Source: Micromonospora pisi (GTDB lineage Bacteria; Actinomycetota; Actinomycetes; Mycobacteriales; Micromonosporaceae). From it: a DNA stretch of 64,000 nucleotides. Below the pieces are notes generated by a model. The model was not told where the DNA came from, ran no database searches, and was given only the letters and a program-made list of their open reading frames with translations. Below, piece after piece: positions 8,672-16,203 of the stretch. The stretch covers positions 1,984,001 through 2,048,000 of the forward strand of contig NZ_RBKT01000001.1 of the NCBI RefSeq assembly GCF_003633685.1. Direction: 5' to 3'. A program made the translations under genes and the position numbers. Within the stretch, counting starts at the first letter, position 1; every line of letters begins with the position of its first letter.

Positions 8672-9616
8672 TCAGCTTCCCACGCCGGCGGCGCTGGTCT
8701 TGTTGAAGTTGTTCTCGTTACGCCGGGTCTGGAACGGCTCGGTCGTCGTGGCGAGCGGGTTCTCACCGATCGCGGTGAGCGCGTCCTGGGTCGACTGGCC
8801 GGCCTTCTTCGCCGCGAGGAACTGGTCGTACTCGGCCGGCGAGACCACCCGCAGCTCGAAGTTCATCATCGAGTGGTAGGTGCCGCAGAGTTCGGCGCAA
8901 CGGCCCACGTACGCGCCCTCGGTGGTCAACCGGTCGACCTCGAAGACGTTGCGTACGTTGCCCGGGAAGACGTCCCGCTTGAACAGCAGCTCCGGCACCC
9001 AGAACGAGTGGATGACGTCCTTGCTGGTCTCCTCGAACCGGATGCTCCGGCCGGTCGGCAGCACCAGCACCGGAATCACCTCGGTGGTGCCGAGCGTGGA
9101 GGCGACGGTGTTGGCGTCCGGGCCGATAGCGTCGCGGTAGTTGAACTGCCAGTTCCACTTGAACGCGACGACCTCGACGGTCACGTCCGGGTTCTTCGAG
9201 GTCCGGTCGACATCGGTCTGCACGATCGCGGTGTAGTAGAAGAGCACCGCCACGATCAGCACCGGCGCGATGGTGTAAAGGAACTCCATCGGCATGTTGA
9301 ACCGGGTCTGCACCGGCAGGGAGTCACCGCGCTTGCGGTAACGGATGATGCACCAGAAGATCAGGCCCCAGACGAAGACGCCGACCGCGAGTGCGGCGAT
9401 CGTCGAGGCGATCCAGAGGTCGTACATCCGGTGCGACTGCGGAGTAATTCCGCCCTGCGGCCAACCGAAGCCGTGAAACGTCTTGCCGACGTCACAACCG
9501 GTGAGCAGGGTCAGCAGCGCCGCGCCACCGACACCGAGCCCGGCGAGCCGGACGGCATTACGCCGTTGGCTGCGCCTTCCGGCCGTGGGCCGTACATCTG
9601 AACCCCTTGCGACCAC
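8672..9616 (-). CDS. ctaC: Cytochrome c oxidase subunit II
   Basis: A 314-residue lipoprotein-type subunit II. A basic N-terminus leads to a lipobox (LLTGC, C41). Two membrane helices follow, then the cupredoxin domain. The CuA ligands are visible in VIHSFWVPELLFKRD and CAELCGTYHSMM. It receives electrons from QcrC/cytochrome c. The GTG at 9616 is chosen because GGGAGG precedes it by nine bases; the longer reading upstream is not family-like. It is divergent from the cysteine desulfurase gene. Confidence 0.96.
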   Translation of the reverse strand: MVARGSDVRPTAGRRSQRRNAVRLAGLGVGGAALLTLLTGCDVGKTFHGFGWPQGGITPQSHRMYDLWIASTIAALAVGVFVWGLIFWCIIRYRKRGDSLPVQTRFNMPMEFLYTIAPVLIVAVLFYYTAIVQTDVDRTSKNPDVTVEVVAFKWNWQFNYRDAIGPDANTVASTLGTTEVIPVLVLPTGRSIRFEETSKDVIHSFWVPELLFKRDVFPGNVRNVFEVDRLTTEGAYVGRCAELCGTYHSMMNFELRVVSPAEYDQFLAAKKAGQSTQDALTAIGENPLATTTEPFQTRRNENNFNKTSAAGVGS

Positions 9617-9782
9617 CTGGTCCTGCCTCCCTAGCGCGCCGCTGGTGTCTCTTTTCCCAACCAACAGCAAAGGCGTCACCGACGGTCGCAGATTACTCGA
9701 CCATTCCGGGTCCGACAGCTCTGGGGTCACTCTGTCCCCCAATGGGGATCTTGCTCGATCCGCTGCGGGTTACCGTTGCGCT

Positions 9783-10955
9783 GTGAATGCCGCACCATCA
9801 CCGGAGAGCGCCACGCCGGTCTACTTCGACACCGCCACTGCCGCACCGCTGCATCCGGTGGCCCGTCAGGCCCTGCTCGCCGCCCTTACCGACGGCTGGG
9901 CCGACCCGGCCAAGCTCTACACACAGGCCCGCCGGGCACGCCAGCTCCTCGACGCGGCGCGGGCCGCGACCGCCGAGATCCTGGGGGTACGTCCGGACGA
10001 GCTCTCCTTCACCGCCAGCGGTACGACCGCCGCGCACGCCGCCGTGCTCGGCGGGTTGGCCGGACGTCGCCGCGCCGGGGCCACGCTGGTGCACTCGGCG
10101 ATCGAACACTCCGCCGTGCTGCACGCGGCGCAGCGGCACGTGGCCGCCGGTGGCGAGGCAGTCTCCGTACCGGTGGACACGCTCGGTCGGATCGACCCGG
10201 CGGCCTGGTCGGCGGCGGTGACCGCCCCCGGGGTGGCGCTCGCCGCACTGATCACCGCCAGTCACGAGGTCGGCACGATCCAGCCGGTGACGGTGGCGGC
10301 CGAGGCCTGCGCCGGCGCCGGGGTGCCGCTCTACGTGGACGCCGCCCAGTCGGTCGGCCGGGTGCCGGTGCCGGCGGGCTGGTCGGTGCTGTCGGCGAGC
10401 GCACACAAGTGGGGCGGGCCGCCGGGGGTGGGGATCCTGGTGGTCCGCAAGGGCACCCGCTGGCTGTCGCCCTATCCGGCGGACGAGCGGGAGGCGGGGC
10501 GTACGCCGGGGGTGGCGAACCTGCCGGCGATCGTGGCCGCCGCCGCCGCGCTGCGGGCGGCGAGCGCCGACGCCGCCACCGAGGCGGCCCGGCTCGCGCC
10601 ACTGGTGGACCGGATCCGGGCGACCGTCGCCGCGACCGTGCCGGACGTCGAGGTGGTGGGCGACCCGGCCGACCGCCTGCCGCACCTGGTCACCTTCTCC
10701 TGCCTGTACGTCGACGGCGAGGCGCTGCTGCACGCGCTGGACCGGCGCGGGTTCGCGGTCTCCTCCGGTTCCTCCTGCACCTCCTCGACACTCGAACCGT
10801 CGCACGTGCTGGCCGCGATGGGAGTGTTGTCACACGGCAACGTACGGATCTCGTTGCACCGGGAGAGCAGCGCCGCCGAGGTGGACCGTTTCCTGGCCGA
10901 GTTGCCGACGGTCGTCGCCGACCTGCGGGCCGAGGCCGGGGTGGTCGGGCTGTGA
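9783..10955 (+). CDS. Cysteine desulfurase (NifS/IscS-like, class V aminotransferase)
   Basis: A 390-residue PLP enzyme that releases sulfur from cysteine. The PLP lysine is K209 (SASAHKWGGP), and the catalytic loop cysteine is about C332 (SSGSSCTSS). HSAIEHSAV and DAAQSVGRV are typical cofactor-contact segments. The start is GTG at 9783; no strong ribosome site is visible. Its stop overlaps the start of the TusA-like gene (GTGA), which implies that the persulfide is handed to that protein. The shortened Cys loop resembles group II (SufS/NifS-like) members, but I do not assign a subgroup. Confidence 0.92.
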   Translation: MNAAPSPESATPVYFDTATAAPLHPVARQALLAALTDGWADPAKLYTQARRARQLLDAARAATAEILGVRPDELSFTASGTTAAHAAVLGGLAGRRRAGATLVHSAIEHSAVLHAAQRHVAAGGEAVSVPVDTLGRIDPAAWSAAVTAPGVALAALITASHEVGTIQPVTVAAEACAGAGVPLYVDAAQSVGRVPVPAGWSVLSASAHKWGGPPGVGILVVRKGTRWLSPYPADEREAGRTPGVANLPAIVAAAAALRAASADAATEAARLAPLVDRIRATVAATVPDVEVVGDPADRLPHLVTFSCLYVDGEALLHALDRRGFAVSSGSSCTSSTLEPSHVLAAMGVLSHGNVRISLHRESSAAEVDRFLAELPTVVADLRAEAGVVGL

Positions 10956-11206
10956 GCGACTCGCCCGAGATCCCGGTCGAGTCGCCGGAGGTGCTCGACT
11001 GCCGGGGCCAGCGCTGCCCGCTGCCGGTGATCGCGGCGGCCCGTCACATGCCCGAGCTGCCGGTCGGCGCGGTGCTGCGGGTGCTCGCCGACGATCCCGC
11101 CGCCGCGATCGACTTTCCGGCGTGGTGCCGGATGCGCGGCCAGGAGTTCGTGTCGGCGACGACAGTCGACGGCTCCCCCGCCTACGACCTGCGCCGCCTC
11201 CACTAA
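10952..11206 (+). CDS. TusA-family sulfur carrier protein
   Basis: An 84-residue protein with the signature CRGQRCPLPV near residues 17-26. Its first cysteine is the expected persulfide carrier in TusA/SirA proteins. A later half (VLRVLADDPAAAIDFPAWC) fits the family fold. The GTG overlaps the desulfurase stop by four bases. The pair forms a minimal sulfur relay; the acceptor (tRNA thiolation, molybdenum cofactor or other) cannot be read from the sequence. Confidence 0.9.
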   Translation: MSDSPEIPVESPEVLDCRGQRCPLPVIAAARHMPELPVGAVLRVLADDPAAAIDFPAWCRMRGQEFVSATTVDGSPAYDLRRLH

Positions 11207-11219
11207 CCCACCTCCCGCC

Positions 11220-11435
11220 CCGCCCCTGCCCCTCTCCCCTGCCCTCTGCCCCCTGCCCCCCGCGCCCCCGCGCCCCCCACCCCCGTCGATCTAGGGCAAA
11301 TTGACGTGGATGGCGATCAACAAGCAGGGATTTTCCCTAGATCGACGGGTGGGGTGGGCGGGGCGCGGGGGGGGGCAGGGGGGGCAGGGGGGCAGGGGGG
11401 TGGGGGGGTGGGGGGGGTGGGGGGGTGGGTGGGGG
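11220..11435. repeat. Long C-rich/G-rich imperfect hairpin with a perfect 15-bp core
   Basis: The gap between the TusA-like gene and the SnoaL-like gene holds a C-rich left flank (11220-11281) and a G-rich right flank (11350-11435) on the same strand. They enclose a perfect 15-bp inverted repeat (11282-11296 with 11335-11349, beginning CCCGTCGATCTAGGG). The flanks continue to pair imperfectly, so the whole can fold as one hairpin with a 38-base loop. The right side has many runs of four to nine G, a strong G-quadruplex candidate. Little else is in this 299-base gap apart from the start region of the next gene. Confidence 0.9.
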
Positions 11436-11505
11436 CGATGAGTTTTGGGGTTGGCGGGGGTTGTAGTCCTGACGGACGTATCGACCGGAAGGACCGAGCT
11501 GAGTT

Positions 11506-12348
11506 ATGGCGACCGACGAAGAGCAGATCCGTGGCCTGATCGAACGCTGGGCCGAGGCGGTACACAAGGGTGACCTGGACGGGGTCCTCGCCGACCACGC
11601 CGAGGACATCGTCATGTACGACGTGCCGCCGCCGTACGAAGGGGCACGCGGTCTCGACGCGTACCGGGAGACGTGGCCGCCGTTCTTCCGGTGGCAGGCA
11701 CAGGGCGCCTCGTTCGAGATCGAGTCGCTCGACATCACCGCCGGCACCGACGTGGCCTTCGCGTACGCCCTGCTGCGCTGCGGCACCGAGGGCGACTTCG
11801 CCGCGCACCCCGACAACCGGCTACGGCTGACGCTGGGCCTGCGCAAGGAGGGCGGCCGTTGGCTGGTCACCCACGAACACCACTCGTTCCCGCTCACCGA
11901 CCCGCCCGGCGCCGCGCAGGACGTCGACGGCGAGGGGGAGGTGCGCCGGGTGCACGAGCGGTGGTTCGACCGGACCGCCGCGAAGGACCTGGACGGCCTG
12001 ATGGCTGTGATCGCCGACGACGTCGTCTCGTACGAGCATGTGCCGCCGCTCCAGTACCTCGGGGTCGAGGCGGTACGGGAGGTCTGCGAGCGCGGTCTCG
12101 ACGCGGGTGACGGGGCGGCCGTGAGCTGGGACGTACCCGACCTGAAGATTCTGGTACGCGACGACCTCGCCGTCGCGTGGGGACTCAACCGGATCCGGGT
12201 CACGCAGCCCGCCGGCCAGACCTTCGAGACCTGGTCCCGGGGAACCCGGGTGTTCGAGCGGCGCGAGGGTGCGTGGCTGATGACCCACCAGCACCTGTCG
12301 GTGCCGTCGGAGCCGGCCGGCGAGTCGGGAAGCGATCCGCGCCCCTGA
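11506..12348 (+). CDS. Tandem SnoaL-like / NTF2-fold protein
   Basis: A 280-residue protein made of two similar NTF2-like domains of the SnoaL/ketosteroid-isomerase superfamily (about residues 4-135 and 145-270). Each has the pattern of an N-terminal helix (IRGLIERWAEAVHKGDLDG; VRRVHERWFDRTAAKDLDG), a YDVPPP or YEHVPP turn, and a C-terminal WLVTHEHHS or WLMTHQHLS strand. The duplication is clear at protein level. The substrate is unknown; such proteins range from isomerases to polyketide cyclases and non-catalytic binders. The ATG at 11506 follows GGAAGGA. Confidence 0.85.
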   Translation: MATDEEQIRGLIERWAEAVHKGDLDGVLADHAEDIVMYDVPPPYEGARGLDAYRETWPPFFRWQAQGASFEIESLDITAGTDVAFAYALLRCGTEGDFAAHPDNRLRLTLGLRKEGGRWLVTHEHHSFPLTDPPGAAQDVDGEGEVRRVHERWFDRTAAKDLDGLMAVIADDVVSYEHVPPLQYLGVEAVREVCERGLDAGDGAAVSWDVPDLKILVRDDLAVAWGLNRIRVTQPAGQTFETWSRGTRVFERREGAWLMTHQHLSVPSEPAGESGSDPRP

Positions 12349-12366
12349 CCGCCCGCGCCACCGGTC

Positions 12367-12400
12367 GTCCTGCCGGGTGACGTACGCCGCCCGGCAGGAC
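12367..12400. terminator. Bidirectional hairpin between convergent genes
   Basis: An 11-bp perfect stem (12367-12377 with 12390-12400) with a 12-base loop lies between the stops of the SnoaL-like gene and adoK and can serve both. Confidence 0.75.
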
Positions 12401-12413
12401 AACCGACCACGGG

Positions 12414-13388
12414 TCAGTTCAGGTGCGGCTGCACGTCCTCGGCGGCCTGGTCCCCGTACGACTCGGCCAGGCGCTTCACGAAGAGGTCGCGGCGCACCTC
12501 GTACTCCTGGGTTCCGACGGTTTCCAGCACCAGGGTGGCGAGCAGCGAGCCGACCTGGGCGGCCCGCTCCAGGCCGAGTCCCCAGGAGAGCGCGGCGAAG
12601 AAGCCGGCCCGGAAGCCGTCACCGACACCGGTCGGGTCGGACGCCTCGATCTCGCGGGCGATCGGCACCCGGAACGTGGCGAAGTCGCGGCCGGCGATCT
12701 CCACGCCGTCCTTGCCCAGCGTGGTGACCCGGATCTTGACCCGCTCCAGCAGCTGGGCGTCGGTGAGCCCGGCCTTGCTCTGCAGCAGCGACTTCTCGTA
12801 GTCGTTGGTCATCAGGTACTCGGCGCCGTCGATCAGGGAGACCACGTCGGCGCCCTCCATCCGGGCGAGTTGCTGGGACGGGTCGGCGGCGAAGGCGTAG
12901 CCCCGCTCCCGGCACTCCTCCGAGTGGCGGATCATCGCCTCCGGGTCGTTCGCGCTGACCAGGACCAGGTCGAGGCCGCCGATCCGGTCGGCGACCGGGG
13001 CCAGCTCGATGTTGCGGGCCTCGCTCATCGCCCCGGCGTAGAACGAGGCGATCTGGCACATGTCGAGGTCGGTGGTGCAGACAAAACGCGCGGTGTGTGC
13101 GATCTCGCTGACGTGCACCGACTCGCAGTCGACACCGTGCCGCTCCAGCCAGGAGCGGTAGTCGGCGAAGTCGGCGCCGACCGCCCCGAGCAGGATCGGC
13201 TTCAGGCCGAGCTGGGCCATGCCGAAGGAGATGTTGGCCGCCACGCCGCCGCGCCGGAGCACGAGATCGTCGACGAGGAAGGAGAGTGACACCTTGTGCA
13301 ACTGGTCGGCGATGAGCTGGTCGGCGAATCGACCGGGGAAGTGCATCAGGTGATCAGTGGCGATCGAGCCGGTAACGGCGATCTTCAT
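12414..13388 (-). CDS. adoK: Adenosine kinase, PfkB family
   Basis: A 324-residue ribokinase-fold enzyme closely resembling M. tuberculosis Rv2202c along its length (MKIAVTGSIATDHLM, HKVSLSFLVDDLV, AFAADPSQQLARMEGADV). The PfkB signature DPTGVGDGFRAGF carries the catalytic base D257. It phosphorylates adenosine to AMP in purine salvage; this substrate is known for the mycobacterial enzyme and inferred here. The ATG at 13388 follows GAGGG. The position next to the erpA-type gene and near cta genes repeats the mycobacterial order. Confidence 0.92.
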   Translation of the reverse strand: MKIAVTGSIATDHLMHFPGRFADQLIADQLHKVSLSFLVDDLVLRRGGVAANISFGMAQLGLKPILLGAVGADFADYRSWLERHGVDCESVHVSEIAHTARFVCTTDLDMCQIASFYAGAMSEARNIELAPVADRIGGLDLVLVSANDPEAMIRHSEECRERGYAFAADPSQQLARMEGADVVSLIDGAEYLMTNDYEKSLLQSKAGLTDAQLLERVKIRVTTLGKDGVEIAGRDFATFRVPIAREIEASDPTGVGDGFRAGFFAALSWGLGLERAAQVGSLLATLVLETVGTQEYEVRRDLFVKRLAESYGDQAAEDVQPHLN

Positions 13389-13483
13389 ATCGGCGCCCTC
13401 GCGTCGGTGTGGGTTGTACAGCCGAGTCAGCCTACCGGCCCGGCCATCCCGTCGCCCCCGCTCAGTCAGTTACCGGCCATGCG

Positions 13484-13543
13484 GGGGTAAGGAAGGGCCC
13501 CTTCCTATCGTTTTCTGTATAGGAAGGGGCCCTTCCTAACCCC
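13484..13543. repeat. GGAAGGGGCCC palindrome, copy A (long-loop subfamily)
   Basis: The 25-base arms (13484-13508 and 13519-13543) pair with one mismatch around a 10-base loop. The copy lies between erpA and adoK, downstream of the erpA terminator. Read on the minus strand, its loop region (ATACAGAAAACGAT) is almost identical to that of copy B, while the inner arm bases differ on both arms together. Confidence 0.95.
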
Positions 13544-13564
13544 AGCTGAACCCGGACGTACGAA

Positions 13565-13595
13565 AGCGGGGCCCTCCGGACAGGAAGGCCCCGCT
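13565..13595 (-). terminator. Hairpin terminator after erpA
   Basis: A 9-bp perfect stem (13565-13573 with 13587-13595, AGCGGGGCC) with a 13-base loop lies 42 bases beyond the erpA stop. Confidence 0.7.
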
Positions 13596-13637
13596 GAACG
13601 TTCGTACGTACGTGGCGGTCTCGCGACCGCGGTCGTG

Positions 13638-14015
13638 CTAGTGGAACGAGTCGCCGCAGGCGCAGGAGTTCTGCGCGTTCGGGTTGTCGATGGTGAAGCC
13701 CTGGGCGTCGATCCGGTCCGCGAAGTCGATCTTCGCGCCGGCGAGGTACGGGGCGCTCATCCGGTCGACGACAACCTCGACCCCGTCGAAGTCGTTGACG
13801 ACGTCACCGTCGAGCGAACGCTCGTCGAAGAAGAGCTGGTACCGCAGGCCGGAGCAGCCACCAGGCTGTACGGCGACCCGCAGCCGCAGGTCGTCGCGGC
13901 CTTCCTGCTCGATCAGGGCCTTGACCTTCTGCGCCGCGATGTCGGTGAGGACGATGGTGCTTGGGGCCTTTGCCTCGGTCGACTCAGTCGACTCAGTCTG
14001 CACTGGCGTGGTCAC
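13638..14015 (-). CDS. erpA: Iron-sulfur cluster insertion protein (HesB/IscA/ErpA family)
   Basis: A 125-residue A-type carrier with the three conserved cysteines C54 (PGGCSG), C118 and C120 (CACGDSF). It delivers iron-sulfur clusters to apoproteins. The homologue Rv2204c has the same neighbourhood. The GTG at 14015 is chosen because GGGGAG precedes it by eight bases. The N-terminal 20 residues are Thr/Glu-rich and variable. Likely clients in this window are QcrA, NadA and LipA, which is an inference. Confidence 0.93.
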   Translation of the reverse strand: MTTPVQTESTESTEAKAPSTIVLTDIAAQKVKALIEQEGRDDLRLRVAVQPGGCSGLRYQLFFDERSLDGDVVNDFDGVEVVVDRMSAPYLAGAKIDFADRIDAQGFTIDNPNAQNSCACGDSFH

Positions 14016-14126
14016 GTGAAAGTCTCCCCTGCGACGGTGTCTTGGGTCCGTACTGGCCAACGCTAGCCTTCTGACCGGCCATTCCCAATGTGGTTCGGAT
14101 CTAATTGTAGGTCGGTGAGGTGCGGG

Positions 14127-14522
14127 TCACCCGGCTGCCGGCACTGGCGCCGACCCGAGGCTCGTCTCCAGCACCGCCCGACGAGTGGGTCGGGCCTCTT
14201 CCTGCCGCTGCCGCCCGGCGTCGGTGAGCGTGACGAAGACGCCACGCCGGTCCTGCTCGCAGAGGGCCCGGCAGACCAGCCCGTCCCGTTCCAGCCGGGC
14301 CACCGCCCGACTCAACGCACTCTGACTTAGATGTACCAGTTCGGCCAGTTCCTGCATGCGCAGTTTGGCCGCCTCGCTCGTGGCGAGCCGGTCTATCACC
14401 TCGAACTCGCTCACGCCGAGCCCGTGTCGGTCCTGTAGCTCGCGTTCGAGCGCGCACGAGGCCGCCGCGTACCGGCTGGCGAGCTGGCGCCATTCGGTGA
14501 CTAGCAGGTCGTCCTCGGACAC
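14127..14522 (-). CDS. MarR-family transcriptional regulator
   Basis: A 131-residue winged-helix regulator. It has the typical recognition region (MQELAELVHLSQSALSRAVA), the wing segment GLVCRALCEQDRRGVFVTLT, and the start of helix 6 (DAGRQRQEEA). It is transcribed divergently from an MFS exporter across 88 bases, the standard arrangement of a repressor and the pump it controls. The GTG at 14522 follows AGGG with good spacing. The effector is unknown. Confidence 0.9.
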   Translation of the reverse strand: MSEDDLLVTEWRQLASRYAAASCALERELQDRHGLGVSEFEVIDRLATSEAAKLRMQELAELVHLSQSALSRAVARLERDGLVCRALCEQDRRGVFVTLTDAGRQRQEEARPTRRAVLETSLGSAPVPAAG

Positions 14523-14540
14523 GTCCCGGACCCTACCACA

Positions 14541-14600
14541 TGTCCAAGCAAAATGTGTGCAAGCACTTATTGTTTGTGCATTAGATGCGCGTGCAAGTAA
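14541..14600. promoter_or_regulatory. Candidate MarR operator / divergent promoter region
   Basis: This stretch is clearly AT-richer than its surroundings and contains GTGCAAG at 14557-14563 and 14591-14597, plus the opposed half TTGTGCA at 14574-14580. MarR proteins usually bind imperfect 16-20 bp palindromes in such divergent gaps. Exact boundaries are a guess. Confidence 0.45.
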
Positions 14601-14610
14601 GTTGCTCAGC

Positions 14611-16140
14611 ATGGCACTTTCCACCACGCCCGACAGCGGGCCACCATCCCGGCCGTCCCCGCCGGACACGACCAGCGGCGGACCACGGATGACCCCCCGC
14701 CTCTACGGCACGCTGCTCGTACTCTGTGGCGCGCTCTTCCTCGACGGCCTCGACGTCTCGATGGTCGGCGTGGCACTGCCCTCGATCCAGACCGACCTCG
14801 GCCTCTCCAACTCCGCCCTGCAATGGATCGTCAGCGGCTACGTGCTCGGCTACGGCGGCCTGCTGCTGCTCGGCGGCCGCGCCGCCGACCTGCTCGGCCG
14901 GCGCCGGGTGTTCCTCTGGGCGATCGGCGTCTTCGCCTTCGCGTCCCTGCTCGGCGGTCTGGTCGACGACCCGAACCTGCTGATCGGCACCCGGTTCATC
15001 AAGGGCGTCGCCGCCGCCTTCACCGCACCGGCCGGCCTGTCGATCATCACCACCACGTTCCACGAGGGGCCGGCCCGCAACCGCGCGCTGAGCTTCTACA
15101 CCGCCTGCGGGGCCAGCGGCTTCTCCATGGGACTGATCCTCGGCGGACTGCTCACCGAGGCCGGCTGGCGCTGGACCTTCCTGCTGCCCGCCCCGATCGC
15201 CCTGGTGATCCTGATCGCCGGCATCAAGCTCATCCCGCGTCACCGCACCGAACGCCCGTCCGGCGCCGGCTACGACCTCGGGGGCGCGGCCACCTCCACC
15301 GCGGCGTTACTCCTGCTGGTGTACGCCGTCGTCCAGGCACCGAACGTCGGCTGGGCCTCCGCCCGTACGCTCGGCTCCTTCGCCCTGGTCGCGGCACTCA
15401 TCGCCGCTTTCGTGGCGATCGAACGACGGGTCGCCCACCCGCTGGTACGCCTCGGCATCCTGCGTAACCGGACACTGGTCCGGGCCAATCTCGGCGCGCT
15501 CGCGGTGACCGGCTCCTACATCGGCTTCCAGTTCATCGGCACGCTCTACGTACAGGTGGTGCTCGGCTGGTCGCCGCTGGAGATGGCGCTCGCCTTCCTC
15601 CCCGCCGGGCTGATCGTCGCCTTCGGCGGACCCCGGACCGGCGCACTGGTCAACCGGTTCGGCACCGCCCCGGTGGTGGCCGGCGGTTTCGTCGCCTTCC
15701 TCGCCGCGTACCTGCTCTTCCTGCGGATCGGCGGGGAGGCCCGCTACTTCAGCGTGATCCTGCCCACCATGCTGCTGCTCGGTGCCGGCTTCGCCCTCGC
15801 CTTCCCGACGCTGAACATCCAGGCCACCTCCGGGGTGGCCGACGAGGAGCAGGGGCTCGCCTCCGGGCTGGTCCAGACCGCGTTCCAGATCGGCGGGGCG
15901 ATCGCCCTGGCCGGGGTCACCGCGATCCTGGCCAGCGACGCCCCCGCGCTTGGGCACGTGCCGGACTCGTTCTACCCGGCGATCGGACTGGTCAGTGGGA
16001 TCGCCGTGTTCGGGCTGGTGATCGCGGCGATCGGTGTCCTGAGCCGGCGGGGCCGCCACCGGGGCACCGCCGTCGGTGACCAGGCCGCCCCGGACTACCG
16101 CCAGGTGGAACTCGAGCGCATCGGCCGCCGCGCCGCCTGA
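14611..16140 (+). CDS. MFS drug exporter, 14-helix DHA2 type
   Basis: A 509-residue transporter with about 14 hydrophobic segments. The motif LFLDGLDVSMVGVALPSI in the first helix and GYVLGYGGLLLLGGRAADLLGRRR (motif A loop) are typical of EmrB/QacA-like proton-drug antiporters. The start ATG at 14611 is chosen after a short unstructured N-terminus (residues 1-25); the ribosome site is weak. It probably exports a toxic compound under control of the adjacent MarR protein. The substrate cannot be named. Confidence 0.9.
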   Translation: MALSTTPDSGPPSRPSPPDTTSGGPRMTPRLYGTLLVLCGALFLDGLDVSMVGVALPSIQTDLGLSNSALQWIVSGYVLGYGGLLLLGGRAADLLGRRRVFLWAIGVFAFASLLGGLVDDPNLLIGTRFIKGVAAAFTAPAGLSIITTTFHEGPARNRALSFYTACGASGFSMGLILGGLLTEAGWRWTFLLPAPIALVILIAGIKLIPRHRTERPSGAGYDLGGAATSTAALLLLVYAVVQAPNVGWASARTLGSFALVAALIAAFVAIERRVAHPLVRLGILRNRTLVRANLGALAVTGSYIGFQFIGTLYVQVVLGWSPLEMALAFLPAGLIVAFGGPRTGALVNRFGTAPVVAGGFVAFLAAYLLFLRIGGEARYFSVILPTMLLLGAGFALAFPTLNIQATSGVADEEQGLASGLVQTAFQIGGAIALAGVTAILASDAPALGHVPDSFYPAIGLVSGIAVFGLVIAAIGVLSRRGRHRGTAVGDQAAPDYRQVELERIGRRAA

Positions 16141-16147
16141 CCACGAT

Positions 16148-16200
16148 GTAGGAAGGGCCCCTTGTTATACAGAAAGCGATAACAAGGGGCCCTTCCTTAC
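16148..16200. repeat. GGAAGGGGCCC palindrome, copy B (long-loop subfamily)
   Basis: The copy fills the 63-base gap between convergent genes. It starts 8 bases after the MFS stop and ends 4 bases before the glycerate kinase stop. The arms pair with a single bulge; the loop region reads ATACAGAAAGCGAT. The position is that of a bidirectional terminator. Confidence 0.95.
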
Positions 16201-16203
16201 TTC

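Noticed and set aside
11350-11435. CRISPR-like G-rich repeats
   Set aside because: The runs are homopolymeric low-complexity DNA with no spacer structure or cas genes nearby.
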